Positions 43,776 to 51,613 of a stretch of 55,036 bases of DNA are shown piece by piece. How positions within the stretch are numbered: position 1 is the first letter of the stretch; every line of letters starts with the position of its first letter. This stretch comes from Pseudomonadota bacterium (GTDB lineage Bacteria; Pseudomonadota; Alphaproteobacteria; Rhizobiales; Beijerinckiaceae). The stretch is from contig JAEWKH010000057.1 of assembly GCA_023386155.1 (NCBI GenBank), positions 1-55,036 on the forward strand, written 5' to 3'. The notes beneath the pieces are model-generated. The model did no database searches. It worked only from the letters and a program-made list of their open reading frames with translations, and was not told the DNA's origin. The position numbers and the translations under genes were made by a program.

Positions 43776-44463
43776 TCATGCAACGCCCATGTTCATCGAT
43801 ATAATTGGGCCTGATCTTACTCCCGAGATTGCTGCACAGATGAAGCGGCAGATCTCGCAAATTCTAGAGTTCGAGCTTGAGGATTTTGAACTGACGTGGC
43901 TTCATAAGGAGGCCCGCCATATTGCGGCGGACCGGGCGGTGAATGCTCCAGCCGAGGGGCAAAGCTACATAGCGATTGATGACTTACGGAAAGCCATTTG
44001 GAAATTTCTGGCGGCCCTAGAAGCCGTCCGCGCCATATCACTGGAGCCCTTTGACCCTAGCCGGCGCAATATTGCTGCTGACTTCCTTTCAGATATGAAC
44101 ATGATCGATGGCGATGACGAAGAGGATGCATTCCTGCTGATGACGCCACTCGAGATCATCGATCGAGTGAAGGCTGACCTCGAACTAATGCAGCGCAGGG
44201 CCATAACGGCTCTCGATTCCGTTGAGAGGGTGCCGCGAGGTAAGGGTCGAAGTGCTAGCGGATATGACAGGTTCATTCTTGCATGTCGTCAGATCTGGAT
44301 GAGACACCGCCAGGATCAGGGATGGTCCATCAAGGCCGGCCGCGGATGTGGTCGCTTCGTGACATTTGTTTGGACCGCTCAGACACTCCTTCCGCCCTCT
44401 ATGTGCAAGAAGACGCCAGAAAGCGTCGGCGATGCGGTCGTGGCAGTCTTGAAGGAAACATAA
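43765..44463 (+). CDS. Island hypothetical protein
   Basis: A 232-aa acidic protein. I do not recognise it. It is helical, with an acidic middle (MIDGDDEEDAFLLMTPLE) and a basic C-terminal third. The start is GTG 43765, 11 bases before the integrase stop, chosen for GAGGAG ahead; ATG 43789 is a possible alternative (224 aa) with no site. Overlap with the integrase and the uniform direction suggest translational coupling in the island's first operon. Function not inferred. Confidence 0.6.
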   Translation: MSADHATPMFIDIIGPDLTPEIAAQMKRQISQILEFELEDFELTWLHKEARHIAADRAVNAPAEGQSYIAIDDLRKAIWKFLAALEAVRAISLEPFDPSRRNIAADFLSDMNMIDGDDEEDAFLLMTPLEIIDRVKADLELMQRRAITALDSVERVPRGKGRSASGYDRFILACRQIWMRHRQDQGWSIKAGRGCGRFVTFVWTAQTLLPPSMCKKTPESVGDAVVAVLKET

Positions 44464-44546
44464 TAAAAAGGATTTGTGTCTCCTAGACGACACGGCGCGA
44501 AATATAGTGATCTTAAGGGGCACCCCACAACTGATGAGGTGCTTCG

Positions 44547-44768
44547 ATGGAACACAATCTTCCACAACTTCTGACCGAAGCTGACGCTGGCCGATTGCTG
44601 GGCCTCGCCCCGGCGACGTTGCGGAACATGCGCGTGCAGGGCCGCGGCCCTTCTTTTGTTAAGGCAGGTGGTCTCGTGCGCTACCGGTATGCCGATCTTG
44701 CCTATTGGATCGAGAGCCGCGTCCGCCACACCACGGACGGTCGCCGCAGCAGATCTCCGACAGCGTGA
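44547..44768 (+). CDS. Excisionase/AlpA-like MerR-fold DNA-binding protein
   Basis: A 73-aa protein consisting almost wholly of a winged helix: LLTEADAGRLLGLAPATLRN, then MRVQGRGPSFVKAGGLVRYR and the C-terminal helix YADLAYWIESRVR. This is the HTH_17/AlpA pattern used by excisionases and island activators. ATG 44547 follows GATGAGGTG. The 83-base gap before it holds a GTGTC...GACAC dyad (44476-44493) that could be an operator or a terminator of the preceding gene. It likely directs excision with the integrase. Confidence 0.8.
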   Translation: MEHNLPQLLTEADAGRLLGLAPATLRNMRVQGRGPSFVKAGGLVRYRYADLAYWIESRVRHTTDGRRSRSPTA

Positions 44769-44778
44769 GGAGGCTTCA

Positions 44779-45324
44779 GTGACTGACCTCGCAACACAGA
44801 TCGCTGACCTCGTCCTGTCCACAAATTTCGAGGATGCTGAGCAAGGTTATGCGGCATTCTCTCAGGCGCTAAAGGGTATTTGTCCTCTTGTCAGTCGCAA
44901 TGACATCGCCTGCGCTCAGAAAATCCTGGAAAATGGTTGCCGTGCTGAATTGATGGGAGGGCAGGCGAGTGTTGCAACGGTGAGGCGAATGTTCGCTCTT
45001 ATCCGCAAAGCGATCCCGGATGGCATCCGTTTCGCAGAGGCGATCCCCAAGATGCCTGCGACAGGCGGTTCAGGGGTGGCTATCTACCTCGTCGAACACA
45101 TCGATTGGTGCAATCCCTTTCCGATTGCGTGGATGGCGATGTTTAGGGCAGCTGTAAAGATGCATAACATGTGGGAGCCGGCGGGCCCAGGCTGGTACGT
45201 GTGTTTCGATGCGGATGGCCCCCACGGCACTCCTCAGAGCCTTGTCGATTCGCTCCCAATCGCCTTCCCGCGCGCAATGCTCCATTTCGAGCAAACGGTG
45301 CGTCGGGGGCCCGGTCATGCCTGA
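44779..45324 (+). CDS. Island hypothetical protein
   Basis: A 181-aa protein with GTG start 44779 behind GAGGAGG, ten bases after the AlpA-like gene. It is mostly helical. Recognisable patches are VLSTNFEDAEQGYAAFSQAL and a Trp-rich C-terminal half (EHIDWCNPFPIAWMAMF, WEPAGPGWYVCFD). I do not recognise the family. The 3' end overlaps the next gene by eight bases. Confidence 0.6.
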   Translation: MTDLATQIADLVLSTNFEDAEQGYAAFSQALKGICPLVSRNDIACAQKILENGCRAELMGGQASVATVRRMFALIRKAIPDGIRFAEAIPKMPATGGSGVAIYLVEHIDWCNPFPIAWMAMFRAAVKMHNMWEPAGPGWYVCFDADGPHGTPQSLVDSLPIAFPRAMLHFEQTVRRGPGHA

Positions 45325-46186
45325 GGGTGCCAAGACGAGAGGCACTGATTTAGGTGCCTCTCTCCATTCGAAAACTTTCACGGGCTGGAAGTTTGATCTC
45401 CTCAACGCCATGGCTAGCGATCCGGAGGTCCGCCCCGTCGACTTTCACATCGCCTTCACCATCATCCAGCATGTGAACCAGTTCACAAGAGTGGCCGTAA
45501 TCTCGGATCACCGACTACAGCAATTGATCCATCGCGACCGCAAGGCCCTTACGTTGGCCAGGAGGAGATTAGTCTCGCTTGGGTGGCTGGAGGTCCGCAC
45601 CGGACGCTATGGCAAGGCCACGGAGTACCGGTTTCACGATGAGCGGGCGCAGCTGCTCATGAACATCCGACTAGATGAACAAATTCTCGCGCGGGAAGAC
45701 GCAGTCGATAGCGAGGAGGAATCGCACCATACAACCAGGCCGCGCAATGTGGCGAGAACGGATCATACGAGACAGGCTAACAATCGGAAGAAAACATCCC
45801 ATAGAGCCGCTGGTGTAAAAACGCCTCATACTGGGTCCCAGTGGGGCAAAAACACCCCGCACAGTGTGGAGAAAAGTCATCTTCTACACCTTCAAACACC
45901 TAGAGACTCTCTACCGGTGAAAGGTAGAGTCTCTACGCATGCACATGACGCACACATACGCGCGTATGACCAGTGGGGCGAGTTCAACGAGACAGCCGCT
46001 CGTCTCGAGTACGATGAACACTTGCCGCGCGATGAGGCCGAGCACTGTGCTCACATTCATTGCGGTTTCGACGACGGAGACATGGATGGTCGGCAGGGCG
46101 CTGGAACCGCCCCACCGACCGTGGCCAAACGCAATCCCGAGGAAGGAATCCCGGATGACCAGGATCGTTCATACCACGGTTTCTGA
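45317..46186 (+). CDS. Island winged-helix protein, possible replication initiator
   Basis: A 289-aa protein. The N-terminal half holds a winged helix (about 20-115: GWKFDLLNAMASDPEVRP, QLIHRDRKALTLARRRLVSL, GWLEVRTGRYGKATEYRF), the fold of plasmid and phage replication initiators and regulators. The C-terminal half is long, hydrophilic and low in structure, rich in His, Thr and Arg (EEESHHTTRPRNVAR). ATG 45317 lies inside the preceding stop, and the gene's own end overlaps the next one. The role in island replication or control is inferred from fold and place only. Confidence 0.6.
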   Translation: MPEGAKTRGTDLGASLHSKTFTGWKFDLLNAMASDPEVRPVDFHIAFTIIQHVNQFTRVAVISDHRLQQLIHRDRKALTLARRRLVSLGWLEVRTGRYGKATEYRFHDERAQLLMNIRLDEQILAREDAVDSEEESHHTTRPRNVARTDHTRQANNRKKTSHRAAGVKTPHTGSQWGKNTPHSVEKSHLLHLQTPRDSLPVKGRVSTHAHDAHIRAYDQWGEFNETAARLEYDEHLPRDEAEHCAHIHCGFDDGDMDGRQGAGTAPPTVAKRNPEEGIPDDQDRSYHGF

Positions 46187-46760
46187 CTGTACGTCATCCA
46201 ACAACCGGCTCGAACCTAATGAAAGCTCCACGACAGTTGCGGATCCAACAGAAGCGAAGAGTCTCAACCTAGCCCCAGTTACAATTGGGTGGCAGATCAT
46301 TGGGCTCACTACCTCGACTCTGGTAACCATCAGGATCACAATCCACTCCGTCGGCAGGGGGTGCTTTGCGGCCTATCTCGGCGAGCGCATGCTTTGTGTC
46401 AGTGAGACGCCGCTCCTGTCAGCCGCCCGCGTGCTCCAGGCTGAAGGGGTACCGGCCACAACAAGGCTGGAGATGATCCATGAGGGATCGGCGTTCGTCG
46501 CGATGCGAACGACGGTCGGAGTCGCCGCCGGATTGCGGGTGAGCGAAACCGGAAGCATGCCGCGATTTGTGCCGTGGCGGCCCGATCAGCTCCCCGGCAA
46601 TAGCAGATTCGCTTGTACCGTCGACGAGCCAGACGGCCAAACGGCTCCGTTGGGATACCTGACTACCTCCGAGCCGAAAGTTAGCCCCAGAAGAGCCGCT
46701 GCAACAGGCGGGTGCGATGGCACCGCAGTTCCTGGCTTGGCTCGATGCCAAGATGGCTGA
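46155..46760 (+). CDS. Island hypothetical protein
   Basis: A 201-aa protein with ATG 46155 behind GAGGAAGGA, overlapping the previous gene by 32 bases. The central part (VTIGWQIIGLTTSTLVTIRI to AMRTTVGVAAGLRVSETG) looks like a compact alpha/beta domain, with repeated IHEGSAF and LSAARVLQAEG stretches. The family is not recognised. Long overlaps between consecutive frames are characteristic of this island operon. Confidence 0.5.
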   Translation: MTRIVHTTVSDCTSSNNRLEPNESSTTVADPTEAKSLNLAPVTIGWQIIGLTTSTLVTIRITIHSVGRGCFAAYLGERMLCVSETPLLSAARVLQAEGVPATTRLEMIHEGSAFVAMRTTVGVAAGLRVSETGSMPRFVPWRPDQLPGNSRFACTVDEPDGQTAPLGYLTTSEPKVSPRRAAATGGCDGTAVPGLARCQDG

Positions 46761-47025
46761 GCACGACAGCGTGAAAGTCGTTCCACCGGATGAGGTACTC
46801 TCCAATGCAGCACATGAGCAACTGACAATTCACCTGCTGGGGATCATCACGGAGCGCATCCTGAAGGATGCTGGTGTAGACCGGCAGATTGTGGAAGCTG
46901 TGCGTTCCGTGTCTCTCCCATCTGGTGAGGTTCTCACCACGAGTGTGTCGAACTGGCTGAGCAAGTGCCCCGATGGTCATTGGCGTGACTACGTGAATCA
47001 GATCGCCGCTGAACTTGCTGACTGA
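46717..47025 (+). CDS. Island hypothetical protein
   Basis: A 102-aa helical protein starting at ATG 46717, 44 bases inside the preceding gene, with only a weak ribosome site. It has a conserved-looking amphipathic stretch (HEQLTIHLLGIITERILKDA) and ends in QIAAELAD. Family unknown. It is the last member of the overlapping rightward chain that begins with the integrase. Confidence 0.5.
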   Translation: MAPQFLAWLDAKMAEHDSVKVVPPDEVLSNAAHEQLTIHLLGIITERILKDAGVDRQIVEAVRSVSLPSGEVLTTSVSNWLSKCPDGHWRDYVNQIAAELAD

Positions 47026-47093
47026 ACAAGTCCGAAGTGACGTCAGATCCTCATCAGATGTGGTCCTCTACGACTTTGCTGAAACGCTGTTCG

Positions 47094-47810
47094 CTAATCT
47101 GGTGCTGGAGCTGACGAGCGCTCTCGTCCCGCGCGGCGCCGTGCGCTGTGGTGGCGATCTGCACGGCGCTTGGTGCAAACCGAGGAGCAATACATCACCC
47201 CAGCGCGCCAAGGCTTGAACAGAGTGCGGCACTCAGGGCAGATGAGGAGGGCTAGAAGCTGACCTTTGCGTTTTCGCGCATTCCAGTACCCTCGACAGCA
47301 TTCACTGGTGCAGTACTTGCGCGCTCTGCCCATAAGGGGCATGCCGCATTGCTGACATTCCTTGGAAGCGCGGGAGCGCCGCCGTTCAGTATAGGCACTT
47401 CGCCGGCACCCGTCAGAGCAGTACCTTGCGGCATCCCGTTGCGGCCGGAAGTCAACTCCACACCACTCGCAGGGTCTCGGTTCGGGAGGAACCATCGCGA
47501 GCGCGGTCTGATAGACTTCACATGTGGTGCAGGTCCTTCGCGGGCGGCCTCGACGCTTTTCCGGCAGGATGTCACACTGACAGACGCTACATTTGGCAGG
47601 ACCTCGCCGGGCCAGAAACTCCTGATAAAGCTGTTCGATGTGATCCGGAAAACGCATACGCTGGATCTCCATTACGTCGAGAAAACGTGTGGGGTTCGAT
47701 ACAGTTCGCCAATCGCTGTGCGGAAGAATTTCTATTCGGCTGTGTGCCCCAAATTTCACGCCCCGTTCGGTCGCCGTCCCCACGGCTGAATATTTTAACC
47801 GACACCCCAT
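47094..47810 (-). CDS. Four-zinc-ribbon protein
   Basis: A protein of up to 268 aa (238 aa from ATG 47810). Four successive Cys-pair units are spaced along it: CSVCQCDILPEK with CTTC; CEWCGVDFRPQRDAARYCSD followed by GC; CQQCGMPLMGRARKYCTSEC; and CPECRTLFKPWRAGVMYCSS followed by VC. The last three share the pattern C-x2-C-x(10-13)-[RV]-x-Y-C-[ST]-x2-C, a tandem zinc-ribbon array of the type that binds nucleic acid or acts as a scaffold. The C-terminus is basic (RADRHHSARRRAGR). It is on the strand opposite to the integrase chain. The start is uncertain (47900, 47810 or 47672). Confidence 0.65.
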   Translation of the reverse strand: MGCRLKYSAVGTATERGVKFGAHSRIEILPHSDWRTVSNPTRFLDVMEIQRMRFPDHIEQLYQEFLARRGPAKCSVCQCDILPEKRRGRPRRTCTTCEVYQTALAMVPPEPRPCEWCGVDFRPQRDAARYCSDGCRRSAYTERRRSRASKECQQCGMPLMGRARKYCTSECCRGYWNARKRKGQLLALLICPECRTLFKPWRAGVMYCSSVCTKRRADRHHSARRRAGRERSSAPAPD

Positions 47811-47885
47811 ACCCTCAACTGGATCAGAAGCCTCTGGAAAGAACCAGCAAGCAGAGTTGGCATCGTGAACCGGGAAAGAGCCATC

Positions 47886-47936
47886 ATGGAACGCTGGCAT
47901 CCAGTCAGGCTGGCACCGCGTGACGAACCCCTGTGA
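47886..47936 (+). CDS. Micro-ORF coupled to the next small ORF
   Basis: A 16-codon frame (ATGGAACGC start) whose TGA stop shares bases with the next GTG start (CTGTGATCC). It may be a remnant or a translational coupler. Low confidence: nothing but the arrangement supports it. Confidence 0.2.
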   Translation: MERWHPVRLAPRDEPL

Positions 47937-48118
47937 TCCTCTGGATCGAGGACAGGGAGGCGCCGCCTGCCTATCCGGTGACGGTCGGCGTCTGGGAAAC
48001 CGATGACATCACCAGGAAGAGCTACTGGCGCGTCTTCGGAGCGCGCTACGGCACCCACCTCTACTTCGATCGGCACATCATCGGCTGGCGGCCGCTGCCG
48101 CGCACTTGGCAAAGCTGA
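47933..48118 (+). CDS. Small hypothetical protein
   Basis: A 61-aa frame with GTG start overlapping the previous micro-ORF's stop. The composition is aromatic-rich and protein-like (PPAYPVTVGVWETDDITR, YWRVFGARYGTHLYFD, IIGWRPLPRTW). It resembles a short beta-rich domain. Family not recognised; a plasmid-derived fragment is likely. Confidence 0.4.
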   Translation: MILWIEDREAPPAYPVTVGVWETDDITRKSYWRVFGARYGTHLYFDRHIIGWRPLPRTWQS

Positions 48119-48158
48119 TGCGGTTGAGGAATGGGCAGACCCGAGGCGAGATCCGTGA

Positions 48159-48446
48159 ATGTCGATCTACTGGAAGAGAACCGCTGACGTTTATCCGAAT
48201 GGCGGATATGACGAGACGTTCTTCATGGTCTTTGATCCCGAGGTGCGGTTCCCGCGCTTTCACATAGAGACGGGAGACGAGACGATCGGCAACAACCACC
48301 CGATCAAGGGCGGGCTCCAGTCCGGACAGTGGCAGTGGTCGATGACCGTTGCCCTACCTGGCCCGCGCTTTGGCCGTCCTACCAATGGGGTCGAGGAGAG
48401 CCAGGGCGCCGCCGGCCGGGGTGCCGTCGAGGTGTATCGGCCCTAA
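48159..48446 (+). CDS. Small hypothetical protein
   Basis: A 95-aa frame with a protein-like first half (MSIYWKRTADVYPNGGYDET, FFMVFDPEVRFPRFHIETGD, GQWQWSMTVALPGP) and a less convincing glycine/alanine tail. No family is known to me. It follows the 61-aa frame with a 40-base gap. Both could be pieces of a degraded plasmid gene region. Confidence 0.4.
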   Translation: MSIYWKRTADVYPNGGYDETFFMVFDPEVRFPRFHIETGDETIGNNHPIKGGLQSGQWQWSMTVALPGPRFGRPTNGVEESQGAAGRGAVEVYRP

Positions 48447-48565
48447 CCTGTCGACCCGGCCAGAGCAGTACCGTCGCCCTCGAGCAAGTCGGGAGAGCCG
48501 AGGCTGCTGACGGGGCAGACAAAGACAGATTCTGAAACCATAAAGAGGGAAGGGGCAACTAACCT

Positions 48566-49037
48566 ATGACGACACGCATCACGTTTGCTTACCATGGCTT
48601 CAAAGCCCATGTGGCGGCGGATGCCGATACGGCGCTCGTGGAGGAAGTGACCGTCACACCCGGCAACGTTCAACGACGGGCGTGCTGGCGGCGAGGTCCT
48701 GCCGGATGATCCTGGCGACGTTTATGCCGACAGCGCCTACCGCGGAACAGCCTTTGCCTCCGCCGTGCAAAGCAAAGGCGGGTCCCCGCGTGTTGTCCGA
48801 ACAGGCGTGTGGGGCCGATCTGGCGGCAATGCCTTACGCAAGCTTCGGGCCTGGAACCATCGTGTCCAGCACATGCGCTGCCGGATCGAGAAGATCTTCG
48901 GCACCTGGAAGCGCAGCTACGGACTACGACGCATGCGCTGGACAGGACTGGCGAAAGCCACCCTGCAAGTCAGATTGACGGCCATCGCCAACAACCTGAA
49001 ACCCACGGCGGTGATCCTGACGTCGGAGACAGTCTGA
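48566..49037 (+). pseudogene. Truncated, frameshifted IS5-family transposase
   Basis: The C-terminal part of an IS5-group DDE transposase. The first frame (48566 on) reads TTRITFAYHGFKAHVAADAD, VEEVTVTPGNV. After a one-base shift near 48672 it continues as NDGRAGGEVLPDDPGDVYAD, SAYRGTAF, GSPRVVRTGVWGR and the family's end RCRIEKIFGTWKRSYGLRRM. The N-terminal half, including the first catalytic Asp region and the left inverted repeat, is missing. It is not functional. Confidence 0.8.
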
Positions 49038-49101
49038 TCGAAGGCGAAAGGCGCGCTCCAACATCCCCTAAGGTGAGCACCGCGCGTTAACACCGTCGGC
49101 C

Positions 49102-49495
49102 TTGGAGAAGCAAGGGGGAGAGCATCGCTCGCGGCAGATCGCCCGCTTGGAGCGCGGATCGCAGCGCCGCAAGCCTCTGCCCTTCGCCATCCTAGCCATC
49201 GACGAGCGCTTGCCTGACAATGGCCTGGCACGAGGCACCCTGCACAAGATCATCGAGGTAGGACTGGCTTCCGAGTTCGACGGCGCCGCCCTGTTCACCG
49301 CCGGCATCGCGGCTCGGCTGAAGGGGCCGGTTCTCTGGTGCCTGACCCGACGCGACCTCTTTGCTCCTGGTCTCCTGCACGCGGGTTTACATCCGGATCG
49401 TGTCATCTATGTCGAGAGTTCCCATGACCGTGATGTCCTGCCTCGTCGAAGAGGGCCTGCATGAGAAAGGCCTTGGAACTGTCATTGCCAATGAG
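49102..49495 (+). pseudogene. imuA: Fragment of imuA (SOS mutasome accessory gene)
   Basis: The frame reads RQIARLERG, LPFAILAIDERLPDNGLARG, ALFTAGIAARLKGPVLWCLT, RRDLFAPGLLHAGLHPDRVI, YVESSHDRD, which is ImuA text. A frameshift near 49430 moves the continuation to LVEEGLHEKGLGTVIANEG. The N-terminus is truncated and the C-terminal third is missing. ImuA normally works with ImuB and DnaE2 in error-prone repair; neither is present. It is a relic of a plasmid- or island-borne cassette. Confidence 0.72.
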
Positions 49496-49550
49496 GGCCC
49501 TGAAATATCGGGACATTTTGGGCACAATGCCCGTCTCGATCGAATCTGCT

Positions 49551-50024
49551 TTAACTCGTAGTGTCGTTGCCAACTCTTATAGGCCATTCCACACACCGCT
49601 GCTCTAAAGTGTAATCAGGCCAATCATTTTCGCTTACAGTTCGCAAGCGAGCAGACACCCCGGCTCGGTGAACAGCGTCCTTGTCGCCACAAATGAGGTA
49701 ATGCCAACTTGGAAGATCTACTCCAAGAGCAACAAGCCGGTATGCGCAAGTCGGTGGAAGTTGTGCTGCATTACTTGTAACGGCGTCAACAGTCAGTTTG
49801 CCACACTCTGGAACAAGCTCATGTCGTTCTCTGTATTGCGAACAACGACATGTCGCTGAGTCGAAAAGACGACAAGCTACGTCAGTCCAAGCAAGCTTCT
49901 GCGTCTGAGTTGATTTCGTCTTCTTTAGGCAGCATTTGCCGCAACCATCGCATAAAGCTTCCCACTCTGACTCAGTCAACTCACTTAGTTTTTTGCTCCT
50001 CCAGAACATCGTGCTGACGGTCAT
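49551..50024 (-). CDS. YcgN/UPF0260-type CxxCxxCC metal-binding protein
   Basis: A 157-aa protein. WRSKKLSELTESEWEALCDG leads into the Cys cluster CDGCGKCC. Further Cys occur in DVACRLFDSATCRCS, VPECGKL and LPPTCAYR. SWHYLICGDKDAVHRAG ends the domain. This is the UPF0260 pattern, thought to bind Zn or Fe-S. ATG 50024 follows GAGGT. It is transcribed after the 2OG oxygenase with a 41-base gap, in an AT-richer stretch whose codon use differs from the chromosome. It could supply or protect the iron of the oxygenase, though that is inference. Confidence 0.82.
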   Translation of the reverse strand: MTVSTMFWRSKKLSELTESEWEALCDGCGKCCLKKTKSTQTQKLAWTDVACRLFDSATCRCSQYRERHELVPECGKLTVDAVTSNAAQLPPTCAYRLVALGVDLPSWHYLICGDKDAVHRAGVSARLRTVSENDWPDYTLEQRCVEWPIRVGNDTTS

Positions 50025-50065
50025 GACTAATACCTCGTGAATCCATTATTGCGAGCTCCACGGAT

Positions 50066-50827
50066 TTAGAAGTAGTCGAGCGTCCACGTGTATCTCCTCC
50101 CCGTAGGAGCATTGGCCGCTATAGGACTCACCCAATGTACTGAATGCTCGCCTGGGGCAAATACGGTCGCTACATTTCCCGTCGGCATAATTACGACTTC
50201 TTGCTTTCCTCCCGTCCACTTATAGTGAGTCGTTCCACCGTATTCGGAATTCCAATCGCTCGTCAGTGATAAAGATATGACCAATTTATTAGGCCTATTT
50301 GAATCCCCTTCATCACAATGCTCTCCCAGAAAGTCTCCTGCATTCCAGCCCGTAAGCGTCCCAGGTATTTGATGACCTGTAAGGGAAATACCGGATAGGT
50401 TAGAGAGATATTCAATCATATCAGGTGAACTAACGAGGCGCTCAATATGCGATGGCAATCCATGCCACTCAAACATCCTGCTGTGAGTGGTGAGGTAGTA
50501 AAAATCCGGATGTGGCTCGCAGAAACCCTTCTCCAAATCCGTCACGCTACCCGTACGCGAGTAAACACAGTAACGGCGCATTGATACATTTCGCGCGAAT
50601 TCCTGCACCTCTCTAAAGAGTTCATCCGTGAGAAAATTCGGTATTACAACAAAACCGGCTAAAGGCTCTCGAGAGGCAAAATCTTCATGTAACTGGTGTC
50701 GGGTATGCCAAGCGGACTCACTTATCGAATCTGGCTTTTGTTCCTGTCTCACGTTGACGCCCTCTATGTGGTAGTGCGCACTGATGTGAGCGTAGACGCT
50801 ACGTTCTTGGCGCGCTACAGTTGACAC
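50066..50827 (-). CDS. 2-oxoglutarate/Fe(II)-dependent oxygenase of the AT-rich cassette
   Basis: A 253-aa hydroxylase with a prolyl-4-hydroxylase-like fold. The iron ligands are His and Asp of GEHCDEGDS and the distal His of EHSVHWVSPI; the 2-oxoglutarate-binding Arg is in TGRRYTWTL. VVIPNFLTDELFREVQEFA is the usual N-terminal helix, and GGTTHYKW and FAPGEHSVHW belong to the barrel. The start is GTG 50827, with an alternative at GTG 50752 behind GAGGGC. It is divergent from the coiled-coil protein gene, with a 73-base shared promoter gap. It might modify one of the small neighbours; no substrate is known. Confidence 0.85.
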   Translation of the reverse strand: MSTVARQERSVYAHISAHYHIEGVNVRQEQKPDSISESAWHTRHQLHEDFASREPLAGFVVIPNFLTDELFREVQEFARNVSMRRYCVYSRTGSVTDLEKGFCEPHPDFYYLTTHSRMFEWHGLPSHIERLVSSPDMIEYLSNLSGISLTGHQIPGTLTGWNAGDFLGEHCDEGDSNRPNKLVISLSLTSDWNSEYGGTTHYKWTGGKQEVVIMPTGNVATVFAPGEHSVHWVSPIAANAPTGRRYTWTLDYF

Positions 50828-50900
50828 GATCCCGATGTACTTACAAGATTACGACTATCCTGGGGCTTGAACCTAGGGTCCGAAATGGTAGGAGGTCGGC

Positions 50901-51227
50901 GTGAGCGATAGCAAACGTTACATCCTGAGCTCGGATACGCCTGCATCAATACTTAAGCAGGTTGAAGCTGATATGGCGCAAGTTGAGCGCGATATGGCAC
51001 AAGTTGAACAAGATAGACGTCAAGTACAAAACGACGTTGGAGAGATGACCTCCAACCTGGATGCTACGGGCGTACGATCTAATGTGTCGCAGGTAGCGAA
51101 TGACCTTGATAAGGTAGCAGCCGACATAGCAGCCGTTGAAGCAGATCTAGCGCAGGTCGAACTTGATTTAGCGCAAGTGGAACGTGATCGCGCAGCATCG
51201 CCTAATGCGGGTCCGAGTAAGCATTAG
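50901..51227 (+). CDS. Heptad-repeat coiled-coil protein
   Basis: A 108-aa protein starting at GTG 50901 behind GGAGG. It has two blocks of exact heptads: residues about 21-48 (QVEADMA, QVERDMA, QVEQDRR, QVQNDVG) and about 72-99 (KVAADIA, AVEADLA, QVELDLA, QVERDRA). Hydrophobic positions fall every 3 and 4 residues (Val, then Met/Ile/Leu), as in a coiled coil, with Asp at a fixed place in each heptad. The link between blocks is SNLDATGVRSNVSQVAND. There is no signal peptide, TM helix or Cys. Family not recognised. It could be a rod, an assembly partner or a substrate presenting repeated Asp residues. Confidence 0.75.
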   Translation: MSDSKRYILSSDTPASILKQVEADMAQVERDMAQVEQDRRQVQNDVGEMTSNLDATGVRSNVSQVANDLDKVAADIAAVEADLAQVELDLAQVERDRAASPNAGPSKH

Positions 51228-51276
51228 CAGATTAGGCGAACATCTACGATTAAACCCAAGATGAAGGGAACGTCCT

Positions 51277-51501
51277 ATGTCGAATACGCCTAGAGACGCA
51301 CAAGCCACCGAGTCGATATTATCAGCGCAAGTTGTTTTAGACGACGATCTTCAGCGGCGCATTGCTGAAGAAGTGAACTCTGCCGCTGATAGTGTGAAGT
51401 CTAATGAAGAAGATGCCGAGAAGAAGGGCGTAACTCTTAAGCTGACTGGCGCGCGATATCGAATTTATGATACACAGTCGCCGGAACCAACGACTGACTA
51501 A
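51277..51501 (+). CDS. Small acidic protein of the cassette
   Basis: A 74-aa protein with ATG 51277 behind AAGGGAACG. It is hydrophilic and acidic, with a helical middle (DDLQRRIAEEVNSAADSVKS) and a C-terminal strand pair (GVTLKLTGARYRIYDTQS). No Cys, leader motif or TM helix is present. It could be a small scaffold or a precursor peptide. Family not recognised. It lies 49 bases after the coiled-coil gene in the same direction. Confidence 0.65.
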   Translation: MSNTPRDAQATESILSAQVVLDDDLQRRIAEEVNSAADSVKSNEEDAEKKGVTLKLTGARYRIYDTQSPEPTTD

Positions 51502-51613
51502 TCATTCGGTAGTCTCTACTTCCTACGACCTAGAGCGGGCAACAAGGCTGCAGTAAATTCAATTCGCCAGGGTTCGCTCTAGCCACTTTCTGCAATCAAA
51601 GATGGTTTGAATT

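Noticed and set aside
42600..47025. A prophage
   Set aside because: No capsid, tail, terminase or lysis genes; integrase, AlpA-like and unknown genes fit an integrative island better.
50901..51227. CRISPR-like array because of the repeated DNA
   Set aside because: The repeats are 21-base coding heptads without spacers and stay in frame.
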